64,000 nucleotides of DNA from Brasilonema sp. CT11 (GTDB lineage: Bacteria > Cyanobacteriota > Cyanobacteriia > Cyanobacteriales > Nostocaceae), in contig NZ_JABXYX010000016.1 of assembly GCF_017982655.1 (NCBI RefSeq), positions 43,716-107,715 of the forward strand, written 5' to 3'. The translations under genes and the position numbers were made by a program. Shown piece by piece: positions 54,920-63,890 of this stretch. The notes under the pieces were generated by a model. The model was not told where the DNA came from. It was given only the letters and a program-made list of their open reading frames with translations, and did no database searches. Numbering within the stretch: the first letter of the stretch is position 1; every line of letters begins with the position of its first letter.

Positions 54920-55671
54920 TAATCGCTATCCTTATGGAAATTTGCACAATAGTCGGTAACTGTCTAGAGGCATGAGTTTGTAGTCTAAGAGTTCTTGACT
55001 AATGACTCATAACTCATGACATTGATTTATCCCGACTTACTCAATTATCGCTTGTCCAATAAATGGTTATGCAAAACTTTGGTTATGCAAAACTTTGAAG
55101 TTCTGGGCAGGTGCGTACTCATTACTCATTGATGTCAATTTAAGCTGAAAACCTGTGCATGAGTGCAAATGTTCAAAACGAATCACAGCATTGACGACAG
55201 AGGGCTATCTCACCAGTCGCCGTGAGAGCGATAAATCAGTACAGCAGTACTGTCCTCCCCAATGCACTGGCTCATGAATCCAGGGGCTTGAATAAAGTTG
55301 CTCCGTATTTTTCTCCAGAAAGGAATAATGCTGCTAATATCCCTTTCTTTTTCGGTCAATTCTTCTCCATCAAGATATTGATCCAAGGTCAAAGAATTCA
55401 AAAATAAATTTATGTATTACTTTTAACTACAAAGCAAAAGAACCAACGTACAATAAACTAAACTCAATATATAAATTTTGATGAGATTGTCCTGATCCAC
55501 ATTCTTCCAAAGTGAGCATGGGAGGTTGGGCAAAGACAGACAAAAATGTAACAGATGTGACAAAGTCCAGCAAAACGGACGAACCATCGGCTACACTATT
55601 TCTTGTCATCCTTACCAGTTTTCTCCCCCTGGGACATGTGGGTCATCCTCAGGATTGATAGGAGAAATAGG
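54920..55671. other. Intergenic, one doubtful small ORF
   Basis: About 750 bases. Contains ACTAATGACTCATAACTCATGAC heptamer-like words near 55000, a near-duplicate pair GGTTATGCAAAACTTTG (55064 and 55082), and one leftward small ORF (next entry). No other gene. Confidence 0.5.
55210..55401 (-). CDS. Small hypothetical protein, doubtful
   Basis: A 63-residue frame from TTG with balanced composition (SLTLDQYLDGEELTEKERD, IPFWRKIRSNFIQ, AVLIYRSHGDW). No family is recognised, and no strong ribosome site or conserved neighbour. It could be a gene remnant. Confidence 0.2.
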   Translation of the reverse strand: MNSLTLDQYLDGEELTEKERDISSIIPFWRKIRSNFIQAPGFMSQCIGEDSTAVLIYRSHGDW

Positions 55672-55869
55672 ATGCTAGTAATTCTCATGGATAACCAAAT
55701 TTTCGCTCCTCAACAAGTATGCCAATCTTGTTTACTTGCTGATGGAAGTGGTCAACCCCGGTGGCGTCAAGGTAAACTCTATTGTGGTCAAGCTATTCGC
55801 AAACTGACTGAACAGCAGCCAGAGCAGTTTGAGTGTCTTATGGGTTTTCGAGTTGCTAATATTGAATGA
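55672..55869 (+). CDS. Short conserved cyanobacterial hypothetical protein
   Basis: I chose ATG at 55672 (65 residues), as AGGAG lies a few bases before it. The upstream extension to 55603 looks non-coding. Sequence blocks APQQVCQSCLLADGSGQPRWRQGKLYCG and EQFECLMGFRVANIE resemble a small cyanobacterial family with a CxxC and a further Cys pair, which could bind zinc. It is 100 bases upstream of the Tic20-like gene on the same strand. Function unknown. Confidence 0.65.
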   Translation: MLVILMDNQIFAPQQVCQSCLLADGSGQPRWRQGKLYCGQAIRKLTEQQPEQFECLMGFRVANIE

Positions 55870-55969
55870 CCAACAACTATGCTTAATGGTAGAGACTTTA
55901 TCCTCTACCTAATTAACTGCGTTATCCTTGGCATAGTAACATCAACATTTAACAACAGGAGAAATCAAG

Positions 55970-56449
55970 ATGGCTTGGCGCGGAGGTACCACAACTCAAG
56001 ACCGCCTTTTGTCTTGCTTACCTTATCTTTTACCTTTTATTGAAGTTAGTAATTTTGCTCAGCTTCCTTTGTTGCGATCGCTCTACATACCTTTTATTCC
56101 TCTAATTCAATTGTATTATGGGATACCATTTGCCAGTCTGATCATTTTCTTTGCTTTATACCTTCTGGTTGTAAGAAACGAAAAAGTTCAACACTTTATT
56201 CGCTTCCATACCTTGCAAGCTCTTTTGCTGTCTATATTTGCTTATTTGTGCCAGGCAGTTTTACAACTTATAGGTATCGTGCAACAGGGTGCGTCAATAT
56301 CAGTACCTTTGTTTCAAAGTGTGATGTTTACCTTGATTTTCCTAGCAGTTGTCGGTGCATCAATATATAGTATTGTTCAAGCCGTAAGAGGACTCTACGC
56401 TGAAATTCCCCTGATCTCCCAAGCTGCTTACAGCGGAACTCGTGACTAG
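55970..56449 (+). CDS. Tic20 family (Ycf60-like) membrane protein
   Basis: A 159-residue protein with four membrane helices, opening with WRGGTTTQDRLLSCLPYLLPFIE, then KVQHFIRFHTLQALLLSIFAYL. Cyanobacterial relatives of the chloroplast import channel Tic20 have this form; their native role is not settled. AAGGAGAAAT-like ribosome site (AACAGGAGAAATCAAG) before ATG. Confidence 0.9.
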   Translation: MAWRGGTTTQDRLLSCLPYLLPFIEVSNFAQLPLLRSLYIPFIPLIQLYYGIPFASLIIFFALYLLVVRNEKVQHFIRFHTLQALLLSIFAYLCQAVLQLIGIVQQGASISVPLFQSVMFTLIFLAVVGASIYSIVQAVRGLYAEIPLISQAAYSGTRD

Positions 56450-56461
56450 AATAGTCAAGAA

Positions 56462-57139
56462 TCAAGACTCTGGCTTAGAGAAACGATACCCAACTCCCCG
56501 TACACTCTCAATCCAAGCCGTTCCACTAATCGGGTCAATCTTTTTGCGAATCCTTTGGATACATACATCAACTACGTTGGTATTGGGGTTGAAATCATAA
56601 CCCCAGACATGTTCCAGGATTTGCATACGGGTAAAGACTCGCCCGGGAGAACGCATCAGATATTCCAGGAGATTAAACTCGCGGGTGGTGAGTTCTACTA
56701 TCTGCTGATTGCAGGTGACTTCGCGCGTGATACGATCCAATTTAAGCGAGCCGACAGACAACAGATTTTGGCGATCGCCCATACTCCGACGCACCACAGC
56801 ATGAATGCGGGCAACCAACTCCTCAACAAAAAACGGTTTGGCTATATAGTCGTCGGCCCCAAGATTTAGACCTTCAAGTCGATCATCCAGTTCATTGCGA
56901 GCAGTCAACAAAATCACCGGTACATTACGCCCTTCTCGTCGCAGGTGTTTGAGGATAAACAGCCCATCCTTGCCTGGAACCATGATGTCGAGCACGATTA
57001 CATCATACTCATTTTCCATTGCCCTGATGTATCCATCATCACCATTATCGCAATAATCAACGACAATCCCCTGTTCCTTCAGTCCGGCTCGGACAAAGTT
57101 TGCTATTCTTGATTCATCTTCGACGAACAGGATATGCAT
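56462..57139 (-). CDS. OmpR/PhoB-type response regulator
   Basis: About 225 residues from ATG 57139 (MHILFVEDES); the longer frame adds seven residues. Receiver domain with the acidic pair in VEDES, phospho-acceptor Asp in VIVLDIMVPG (about residue 51), Thr in LLTARNE and Lys in IAKPF. The C-terminal winged helix (about 130-222) has ELTTREFNLLEYLMRSPGRVFTR and RGVGYRF. Relatives include RppA/NrsR-type metal- or redox-responsive regulators, which is only a hint. No histidine kinase gene is adjacent. Divergent from the repeat lipoprotein across 205 bases, so it could control that gene and itself. Confidence 0.93.
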   Translation of the reverse strand: MHILFVEDESRIANFVRAGLKEQGIVVDYCDNGDDGYIRAMENEYDVIVLDIMVPGKDGLFILKHLRREGRNVPVILLTARNELDDRLEGLNLGADDYIAKPFFVEELVARIHAVVRRSMGDRQNLLSVGSLKLDRITREVTCNQQIVELTTREFNLLEYLMRSPGRVFTRMQILEHVWGYDFNPNTNVVDVCIQRIRKKIDPISGTAWIESVRGVGYRFSKPES

Positions 57140-57344
57140 GGTTTTTTGATGGTCATCCAAAACTTTGATGTTTTGAACTGTGTATAAAGCAAATAAAGAC
57201 TAAGATTTCCGCCAAAGCTAGAATAACCGTATTTTTATCGATTACAAAATTGTAATTCAGACAAGCGGCAAGCTGTCATCTTGAATTGATGTAATTGGAA
57301 CTATAGACATCTCGATACCTCCAACATCAAGAGGTTAATTGTTT

Positions 57345-57737
57345 ATGAAAATTCATCAGTTGTTAGCAGTATCAGCGATTCCTCTTCTGATTGGAGCTTG
57401 TGGTTTGGCTAAAGCAGATCATACAACAGCCAGTCAGCCAGATTTACTAGCACAAGATTCATCGCAACCGAATGGGGAACAAAAGCGACCGAGGGGAAAT
57501 CGACCCCGCCCAAATTTTGCAGCCGCAGCCCAGAAACTGGGAGTGAGTGAAGCACAGTTGAAAGAAGCCCTAGGAGTGCCAGCGCAACCGCCAAGTAATT
57601 CAGGCGAGAGTCGTCCTCGTCGCCGTCTTGATATCAAAGGTGCAGCCACAAAGCTGGGTGTGACAGAACAACAGTTGACTGAGGCTTTAGGAATTCCACC
57701 TCGTCCTCCAGGCGATGGCAATAAGCCTAATTCATGA
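57345..57737 (+). CDS. Small lipoprotein with two KLGV-x(5)-L-x-EALG repeats
   Basis: 130 residues from ATG 57345. Lipobox LLIGAC with Cys19; mature part Ala/Pro/Arg-rich. Two repeats: FAAAAQKLGVSEAQLKEALGVP (about 67-88) and IKGAATKLGVTEQQLTEALGIP (about 103-124), separated by Pro/Ser/Arg linkers. The KLGV-x-EAQL-EAL helical motif occurs in various periplasmic proteins of cyanobacteria. Downstream a 10-bp stem-loop (57781-57810) may end the transcript. The divergent response regulator suggests an envelope signal, but this is inference. Confidence 0.75.
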   Translation: MKIHQLLAVSAIPLLIGACGLAKADHTTASQPDLLAQDSSQPNGEQKRPRGNRPRPNFAAAAQKLGVSEAQLKEALGVPAQPPSNSGESRPRRRLDIKGAATKLGVTEQQLTEALGIPPRPPGDGNKPNS

Positions 57738-57780
57738 ACCGAGTAAATTTCAAAGCTAATCTTAATCAGGGTTAGGTTTG

Positions 57781-57810
57781 CTGACTTTTCCACATGCCGT
57801 GAAAAGTCAG
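57781..57810 (+). terminator. Hairpin after the repeat lipoprotein gene
   Basis: Perfect 10-bp stem CTGACTTTTC/GAAAAGTCAG over a ten-base loop, 44 bases past the stop. No T-run follows, so terminator function is probable but not certain. Confidence 0.55.
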
Positions 57811-57830
57811 ATCTGTCGAAGCAATCTAAA

Positions 57831-57923
57831 ACAGGACTTACGAAAGGGAAATGTAGTAGCGTCATTGCGACGTCCGCAAGCAATCTCATAGTCTTGTTCT
57901 TTCCTAGTCTTGCGTAAGTCCTA
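57831..57923. mobile_element. 93-bp MITE, GGACTTACG family
   Basis: ACAGGACTTACG (57831-57842) opposite TGCGTAAGTCCT (57911-57922) as terminal inverted repeats, with an internal GTCATTGCGACGTCCGCAAGCAATC sequence. Same ends as the copy at 47312-47463. Followed by heptamer repeats (AAAATCCAAAATTCCC to 57998). It lies in the gap before the ABC ATPase gene. Confidence 0.8.
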
Positions 57924-58018
57924 CAAAATCCAAAATTCCCAAGCCCCCCGGATTCATCCGTGGGGTCAATCCAAAATCTCAAATCTAAAATCCAAAATTG
58001 AATGACGGAGTGACTAAA

Positions 58019-58693
58019 ATGGCTGCAACTATGATTTGGATGGAATCGATTACAAAAAGTTATCGTTTAGATGAGATGGAACTTCCGATTCTCAAGGGAA
58101 TTGACTTATCCATTGAAGAAGGCGAATACGTCGCCATTATGGGGATGTCTGGTTCGGGGAAGTCCACTTTGATGAATATTATCGGTTGCCTTGATCGTCC
58201 AACCGCTGGATACTATATTCTGGAAGGACGCAATTTAAGCACATTGGCTAATGATGAACTCGCTTACATTCGTAATCGGCGCATTGGCTTTGTGTTTCAA
58301 CAGTTCAATTTGTTGGCACGCTCCACCGCGCTTGAGAATGTTATGTTGCCGATGGTTTATGCCAATGTGCCAAAGTCGAAACGACGCCAACGGGCAATTC
58401 AAGCTTTGACTAGGGTAGGACTAGCAGAGCGCTTGCATAACCGTCCTAGCCAACTTTCAGGGGGACAACAACAGCGAGTGGCGATCGCCCGTGCTCTTGT
58501 CAACAATCCTGCTCTTGTACTCGCAGACGAACCAACCGGAGCTTTAGACACCAAAACATCCCAAGATGTTATGGATTTACTGACTGACTTAAACCAGCAA
58601 GGCATCACTATAGTCATCGTGACTCACGAACCCGACGTTGCGGCTCAAACCAAACGCACAATTCATGTCAGAGATGGCTTAGTTGTGACATAG
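58019..58693 (+). CDS. ABC transporter ATP-binding protein (MacB/LolD type)
   Basis: 224 residues from ATG 58019, behind GGAG; the open frame reaches a TTG at 57998. Walker [10 protein letters not shown] (about 48-56 from the TTG), [15 protein letters not shown] signature, Walker [14 protein letters not shown], His in VTHEPDV. MacB/FtsE/LolD-type ATPases energise lipoprotein or antibiotic/peptide export with a MacB-like permease and often an HlyD-like adaptor. Neither partner lies in the window, so it is orphan here. A MITE and heptamer repeats lie upstream, suggesting rearrangement. Confidence 0.93.
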   Translation: MAATMIWMESITKSYRLDEMELPILKGIDLSIEEGEYVAIMGMSGSGKSTLMNIIGCLDRPTAGYYILEGRNLSTLANDELAYIRNRRIGFVFQQFNLLARSTALENVMLPMVYANVPKSKRRQRAIQALTRVGLAERLHNRPSQLSGGQQQRVAIARALVNNPALVLADEPTGALDTKTSQDVMDLLTDLNQQGITIVIVTHEPDVAAQTKRTIHVRDGLVVT

Positions 58694-58836
58694 AGTCGTG
58701 TAGCAAAAAATAGTAAGCAATGGTGGAAGTATTGATGCCATTTGTATCTGGAAAAGAAGGAGAGATCGCGCGTTATTAACGCTTGACATTATGAGCTTTT
58801 GAGGGAATTAAACAGCCCTGCTTCTTAGATCTGATT

Positions 58837-59640
58837 TTAGTGTGTCTGATTTTGTACAATTTCCCTATCTCTAACGGTATTTTCTAAGCGACCAATACCT
58901 TCAATTTCCACACGAACCCGATCGCCAGAATGTAAAGGTCCTACCCCCAATGGTGTACCCGTCAGTACAACGTCTCCCGGTAGTAGCGTCATCACCTGAG
59001 ATATGTAGGAAACGAGAAAATCTGGGGAAAACACCATCTGGTCAATACAGGCAGATTGTACAGGAGTTACCTCCTGATTCAAAAAAGTCTGTAATCTGGC
59101 TCCAGGGTTGATTTTTCGGACAATCCAAGGTCCCAAAGGGCAAAACGTATCGAAACCCTTGGCTCGCGTCCATTGACTATCCTGTTTTTGTAAATCCCGC
59201 GCTGTCACGTCATTCGCAATGGTGTAACCCCAAATCTTTGTTTGAGCCTCCTCAGGTGTACACTTGATAGTGCGATCGCCAATCACTAGCGCTAGTTCTC
59301 CTTCATAGTCCACTCGCTGCGAGTGCGGTGGATACTGAATTTCTTCCTGTGAAGCGATGATAGATGTAGGCGGCTTGAGAAACAGCAAAGGCTCGGCGGG
59401 TACTTCTGTTCCCATTTCTGCTGCGTGCTCTGCATAGTTCTTACCTACCGCTACAATTTTGGAAGGAGCGCAGGGAGCCAAGATTTGATAACTTTCTGGT
59501 TCCAAAATTAAATCGGTGAGTTGGCCTTGTAGCCAAGGTGCAGCATCTAGCACATGTACCTTAAAAGACAGTTGTAGCAAGCCATAGTAAACTTGCCCTT
59601 CTAGATTTTGAACTCGCACATACCGCTGCGTCATAACCAT
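58837..59640 (-). CDS. Fumarylacetoacetate hydrolase family protein
   Basis: A 267-residue FAH-fold enzyme. Motifs: GKNYAEHAAEMG, PLLFLKPPTSI, RVDYEGELALVIG (metal-binding Glu pair), YTIANDVTARDLQ, KGFDTFCPLGPWI and TGTPLGVGPL. Family members cleave or hydrate 2-keto acids (acylpyruvases, oxaloacetate tautomerases/decarboxylases); the exact reaction is unknown. Soluble, complete. Monocistronic. Confidence 0.92.
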   Translation of the reverse strand: MVMTQRYVRVQNLEGQVYYGLLQLSFKVHVLDAAPWLQGQLTDLILEPESYQILAPCAPSKIVAVGKNYAEHAAEMGTEVPAEPLLFLKPPTSIIASQEEIQYPPHSQRVDYEGELALVIGDRTIKCTPEEAQTKIWGYTIANDVTARDLQKQDSQWTRAKGFDTFCPLGPWIVRKINPGARLQTFLNQEVTPVQSACIDQMVFSPDFLVSYISQVMTLLPGDVVLTGTPLGVGPLHSGDRVRVEIEGIGRLENTVRDREIVQNQTH

Positions 59641-60013
59641 TGATTAGTATCCTTTTGTGCTATCGAACCGCTAGTGTGCAATATTTCAATGAGCGATTTA
59701 GCTCCGCATAAAAATGAAAAGCTGGTAAGATTATAAAACCTGAGGGGAAAGTACTAAAACCCGTATCTTTTACCAAAGATAAAGATATAGTAGTTGGGAG
59801 ACAGATCCCCCAAGCAATCCGTCGTATAGCTCACTCAGAAAAAGGATAAACAATTCCTAAAAGTGAGCAAGTATCCCGGCAACCCCATTGCACGAGAGAA
59901 CGTCAAAAAGTTCCTTGCTGCTTTGTAATGTTGATTGGTGTTGATATCGTCAATCGCGACTGTCAATACAAGTTAACATCGGCAGCCATGTAGTCCATGA
60001 GGAGATTAAAATC
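59641..60013. other. Leader and promoter region of rpsF
   Basis: About 370 bases between the divergent FAH gene and rpsF, with no supported ORF. A long untranslated leader for rpsF is likely, as ribosomal protein leaders can be autoregulated, but no defined structure could be assigned. Confidence 0.45.
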
Positions 60014-60340
60014 ATGCAAATCGTTTACGAAACAATGTACATCCTCCGTCCTGATTTAACTGATGAACAGGTAGAGCAAGCGATCGCTAAATATGAGAAC
60101 TTGCTGCGGGAAAACGGAGCAGACAATTTTCAGATTCAAAATCGAGGTAAACGTCGTCTTGCTTATGAAATTAATAGGCAAAGAGATGGCATCTACATAC
60201 AAATGAATTACACTGGGCCTGGCAACACGATTGCTATTATGGAGCGCTCCATGCGTCTGAGCGAAGAAGTGATTCGCTACCTGACTATCAAGCAAGAGGT
60301 AAAAGAAGCACAAGCTCAGGCAACAATCCCCGCTGCCTAG
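60014..60340 (+). CDS. rpsF: 30S ribosomal protein S6
   Basis: A 108-residue S6: [41 protein letters not shown] and [21 protein letters not shown]. It binds S18 and 16S rRNA in the platform of the small subunit. GGAG ribosome site eight bases before ATG (TGAGGAGATT). Not followed by rpsR here, as is usual in cyanobacteria. A weak inverted repeat (ACGCGGCT/AGCCGCGT, 60365-60419) follows. Confidence 0.97.
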   Translation: MQIVYETMYILRPDLTDEQVEQAIAKYENLLRENGADNFQIQNRGKRRLAYEINRQRDGIYIQMNYTGPGNTIAIMERSMRLSEEVIRYLTIKQEVKEAQAQATIPAA

Positions 60341-60446
60341 AAGCTTTTGATTCATTAATTCTTCACGCGGCTGTGTTGCCCTCAAGTTTGGTATTCAAGC
60401 CAGAGGAAACGAGCCGCGTCAGTGTATTTCAGGTATCTAGGATTTT

Positions 60447-60475
60447 TTTACACAATCTTAAAGTAATGGTATAAT
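60447..60475 (+). promoter_or_regulatory. Sigma-70-type promoter for the coiled-coil gene
   Basis: TTTACA (60447-60452), 17 bases, then TATAAT (60470-60475). This is a near-consensus promoter about 160 bases before the GTG at 60636. An additional AT-rich tract (60520-60570) lies within the leader. Confidence 0.65.
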
Positions 60476-60635
60476 AGTTAGCGCCTGAAGCTACCGTATA
60501 GACAAATCAAATGAAGCGGATTTTACAAAATAATCTCGCTAATTTTACTAAAAAAAATATGTCGATTGACAAATGTCTAATTGCCCCAGTAGTACATGAA
60601 AAACAAAAAGTTCTGAATGGGAGCGCTAAGCCACT

Positions 60636-61190
60636 GTGAGTCAAAATGATACCTCGATTCAAGACCTCTATGTAGAAGCCTCGAACCTACGCCAAGAATT
60701 GCAGTTTCGGGATCAGCTAGTACAACAATTGTCTCAAGAACTCTTCCGATTGGTTAAGGGCAACACTAACTTTATGCCCCAAAGCGAAGCGTCTGAACGT
60801 TATGACACTCAACTGCAAGAATTACGAGAACAATTACAAGCTGTAGAGCAGCAGGTAAGTTTTTATCAAGAGCAAATCTCAGCACGTGACGGTGAAATTT
60901 ATCAACTGCGGCAGTCTGTGCAAGAACTGAGCGATCGCAGTCGGATGCTTGAGCAAGTCGTACAAGAGTTGCCTCAAATCTATCGTCGTAAATTCGAAGA
61001 GCGCATGACTCCTGTCAGAGAAAAAGTAGCAATTCTACAACGCGAGAATCGCCAACTTCAGGCAGAACTTCAGAGTGTAAGTTACCGTCTGGCGCTGAAA
61101 ACCCGTACTGCTTCTCACGGTGGGATAGATTTGCCAAATTTTTCTCGGGTCGCATCCACTCAAGATAATATTTCCACAAGTAATGCGTAA
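60636..61190 (+). CDS. Conserved cyanobacterial coiled-coil protein
   Basis: A 184-residue protein with strong heptad patterns over residues about 8-60 and 62-150 (LRQELQFRDQLVQQLSQELFRL, LQELREQLQAVEQQVSFYQEQI, VAILQRENRQLQAELQSVSYRL), no signal peptide and a polar tail. It is not a named family. Conserved in cyanobacteria by its look (compositionally ordinary, HIP1 site inside). Starts with GTG. The next gene overlaps its 3' end by eight bases, so the two are co-translated. Confidence 0.8.
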   Translation: MSQNDTSIQDLYVEASNLRQELQFRDQLVQQLSQELFRLVKGNTNFMPQSEASERYDTQLQELREQLQAVEQQVSFYQEQISARDGEIYQLRQSVQELSDRSRMLEQVVQELPQIYRRKFEERMTPVREKVAILQRENRQLQAELQSVSYRLALKTRTASHGGIDLPNFSRVASTQDNISTSNA

Positions 61191-61950
61191 GGTATTAGTA
61201 GTCATCGAGTCCGATGGGAGAGAAATCATACAATCTCCCACCGTAAGCAGAATGTTATCTGCAATACAGATGGCGATTTCTGAAGACGCGACGCAAGCAA
61301 CCTCCGTACAAGTGGTTGCGGTGAATAATCTGACTTGTATTGACCAAACAGAAGAATTCCAGCCCTCGGATTTACAAGCGTCTTCCGAATTGCAGGAGAT
61401 TATTTATTGCCCTTTAACCCTCTGTTTGCCTGAAAATCTCGTAGTGCCGTTTGAAGGAATTATTAAAGCTTGTCGGGATATTCCTGGGTTACGTCACAAA
61501 TTAACACAACACATGCAAGCACCAATTGGCCATGGTAGTTATTGGTTGCCAGTGGTCTTAACGGCTTATGGACCTCTCTATGGTGAGGCAATTACTTTAG
61601 CAGAGGAATTCAATGGGAAAAAGTTACCAGACAATTTACTGACGTCTGACTTAACTTATTACCAGCCCCTGCATTTATCAGATATGTTGCGTCAAAGCTT
61701 GTATCACATGGCACATAATCTCCTGCAACTTTTATTAGCACCACCGGCGACATATTTGATACAGTTTGGACTGGAAAAAAGTGAAATTTGTTTTGACCGT
61801 CTTTGGCCCTTTCCCACTGCACCTGCTTTGGCTAGCATTGGTGTTCAAAAGCCAGATTTATTCACTTGCCATTGGTATTGCCTCACAGCAAAGCCGGTAC
61901 TCGACTTGAACATCATTCCCATCGCTCAATCTGGTTTCAGGCGACTGTAA
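61183..61950 (+). CDS. Conserved cyanobacterial protein, unknown function
   Basis: A 255-residue soluble protein translationally coupled to the preceding coiled-coil gene. N-terminal region (RKVLVVIESDGREIIQSPTV) is an alpha/beta start; the C-terminal half (LRQSLYHMAHNLLQLLLAPPATYLIQFGLE) resembles a short ATP-grasp-like tail, and WYCLTAKPVLDLNIIPIAQSGF ends it. The pattern VVLTAYGPLYGEAI, then LHLSDMLRQSLYHMAHNLLQLL, is typical of a cyanobacterial protein group I cannot name. Convergent with the STAS gene, whose end overlaps by 14 bases. Confidence 0.75.
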   Translation: MRKVLVVIESDGREIIQSPTVSRMLSAIQMAISEDATQATSVQVVAVNNLTCIDQTEEFQPSDLQASSELQEIIYCPLTLCLPENLVVPFEGIIKACRDIPGLRHKLTQHMQAPIGHGSYWLPVVLTAYGPLYGEAITLAEEFNGKKLPDNLLTSDLTYYQPLHLSDMLRQSLYHMAHNLLQLLLAPPATYLIQFGLEKSEICFDRLWPFPTAPALASIGVQKPDLFTCHWYCLTAKPVLDLNIIPIAQSGFRRL

Positions 61951-62290
61951 CTAAACTTTTTTCTTGAACAACGCTGAAAATGTCTTCGTAAGTGTGAAAA
62001 ATTTCAAATACTGAATCTAGTTGAGTCAGTTCCAAAACTAACCTAACCGGATCTTGAACATTGCAAAGAACGAAGCGACAACCGCTTTGACGTGCCAACT
62101 TTAAGCTTTTGACTAGGGAAACTAAGCCAGAACTATCCATGAAATCAACTTTGGCTAGGTCAAGAACCCAGAGTTGATTAGGCTGAGGAACTATGGCGGA
62201 CATCTTTTCGCTAAGAGCAATACCACCCTGTAAGTCTATACGTCCTTCGGGTTTAAACAAAACAACTTGACAATTTGATGTGATAGTCAT
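61937..62290 (-). CDS. STAS-domain anti-sigma factor antagonist-like protein
   Basis: About 117 residues from ATG 62290; a longer frame to 62344 adds 18 uncertain residues. STAS fold: VVLFKPEGRIDLQGGIALSEKMSAIV, LWVLDLAKVDFMDSSGLVSLVKSL (the phosphorylatable Ser of SpoIIAA-type antagonists in DSSGL, about residues 57-61) and RLVLELTQLDSVFEIF. Such proteins sequester anti-sigma factors or act in partner-switching signal pathways. The kinase/phosphatase partners are not in view. The 3' end overlaps the previous gene by 14 bases, a tail-to-tail arrangement. Confidence 0.9.
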   Translation of the reverse strand: MTITSNCQVVLFKPEGRIDLQGGIALSEKMSAIVPQPNQLWVLDLAKVDFMDSSGLVSLVKSLKLARQSGCRFVLCNVQDPVRLVLELTQLDSVFEIFHTYEDIFSVVQEKSLVTVA

Positions 62291-62745
62291 GAATCTTAGT
62301 GGGTAGTTGAAACATTTTACAAAAAATGCAGAAAGCAGACACAACTGCTGATTTTCTCTTAATAGTAAAAAATGCTGCTTAATTCAGTTTCCTAAGAACT
62401 GGCAGCGATTGGGTTAAGACAGAGAATTTCAGTATTTATGCCGTATAATTTGTCCTGACTTTACCCAATATAGGCATAACCATATGATAATTTCGGTAAC
62501 AACCGTATCTTTTACCAAATTTTTACAATTTCCTCATGAAAATATAAATTTTATATAAAAAGAAATTGTGTGAGGCTAGTAAGTGTACGGATGTGGTATT
62601 TTAAGCACCAAGAGTAAAAAATCAATAGTAACTATTGATTTTTGTCTATGAGTCCGGAATTTTGTAGAACGACGCAATTGACACCTAGCCCACAAAAGAG
62701 TCAACATAGAATAAAAGTAAAAATTTGTAAAGATAACGGAGCTGG
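62291..62745. other. Intergenic before the DedA gene
   Basis: About 455 AT-rich bases, no gene. Near 62590-62640 CAATAGTAACTATTG forms a small palindrome. Promoters for the STAS (left) and DedA (right) genes are expected here. Confidence 0.5.
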
Positions 62746-63378
62746 ATGTCTCTTGAATTTATATCACTAGAAAACATCCAGAAAGTTGCTCATGAATATG
62801 GATATTGGGCAATTTTTTTGGGAATATTGTTGGAGAATTTAGGGATTCCTCTTCCAGGTGAAACCGTCACTTTGGTTGGGGGGTTTCTTGCTGGCAGTAA
62901 GGAACTTAGTTACTGGCTAGTTCTGGGTGACGCCATTTCAGGTGCTGTTGTGGGAGGTATCTGTGGTTATTGGATTGGTAGAACTGGCGGCTGGTCTTTG
63001 CTTGTGCGCCTAGGTAGATTGTTTAGAGTTTCTGAAGCTAGACTTTTGATTATAAGAGAACAATTTAGCGAGAATGCTTCTAAAGCAGTTTTTTTTGGGC
63101 GCTTTCTAGCTTTGCTGCGAATTTTTGCCGCACCACTTGCTGGAATTGTTGAGATGTCCTTTGGCAAATTCATGATATACAACCTCGCAGGATCGATCGC
63201 GTGGGGTAGTGTTATGGTGACACTTGCTTTCTTTGCTGGAAGAATTGTTTCCCTAGAACAATTGGTTGCTTGGGTTAGTCAATTTGCAATTTTAGCATTG
63301 CTGATTCTAGCTGCTGTGATTGCTGTCCCCATATGGTTGGAGTCACGGCAAAAGCAAGGTGAGGAGATAGGGAGATGA
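62746..63378 (+). CDS. DedA family membrane protein
   Basis: A 210-residue DedA/SNARE-associated family protein, inner membrane, involved in lipid or undecaprenyl carrier flipping in other bacteria. Motifs: LLENLGIPLPGETVTLVGGFLAG near the start, the GYWIGRTGG loop, and FFGRFLALLRIFAAPLAGIVEM (about residues 110-131, with the conserved Arg pair), plus several helices. The start ATG follows a GGAGC ribosome site. Confidence 0.93.
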   Translation: MSLEFISLENIQKVAHEYGYWAIFLGILLENLGIPLPGETVTLVGGFLAGSKELSYWLVLGDAISGAVVGGICGYWIGRTGGWSLLVRLGRLFRVSEARLLIIREQFSENASKAVFFGRFLALLRIFAAPLAGIVEMSFGKFMIYNLAGSIAWGSVMVTLAFFAGRIVSLEQLVAWVSQFAILALLILAAVIAVPIWLESRQKQGEEIGR

Positions 63379-63890
63379 GGAGCCACTGCCTTGGGGACAA
63401 AAAACTCCAAAAGGAAACCCTCCGTAGCTGAGTAGTATCGGCAATGCCGTCCTTGTAGTAAGTGGAGTACCAGGCTGCGTTGCTGTGAGGCAGTGCGTTG
63501 GGGAGCCACTGCCCTTCGGGTTTCCCGACTTGTAGACGCCCGGAGGGCGGTGAGGGGGTCGCAGTCTTGGTGGTGAGCGTCGATTGCGTTTGCGCAGCGC
63601 CAAAGTCTGCCAGGGGGAGTATCCCCCCGGCGAGCTTTGCCCCTTAGGGGCTACCCCCGCTCTTCGCAGCGTGACCGTTCGGCCTCAAGCCGTGCCCGAA
63701 GGGCTCAGGTCATCCCCGGAGAGCTTCCCGATAGCCCTCCGGGTTCGCCAGAGCCGGCACGAGGGAGATTCTCCCGCAGCGCTGGACTCACCGTAAGGCG
63801 TGGCGTCAGCCATAGAGTAGCAACTGCCGAACCCGTCCGGGGTAGATCCAACTCTAAACCGACGTTTCCCGCCCTTTCAAGGGTAGGTAT
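63379..63890. repeat. GC-rich iterated repeat region
   Basis: Over 500 bases much richer in G+C than the rest of the window. It is made of words seen at 14770-15060, 35808, 44225-44580 and elsewhere: GGGGAGCCACTGCC, TTCGGGTTTCCCGAC, GCGCAGCGCC, TTAGGGGCTACC and others, with short inverted repeats. Reading frames across it are artefacts of high G+C. No gene. Confidence 0.8.

Noticed and set aside
55210..55401. Confident small gene
   Set aside because: Kept only as low confidence: TTG start, no ribosome site and no recognised family.
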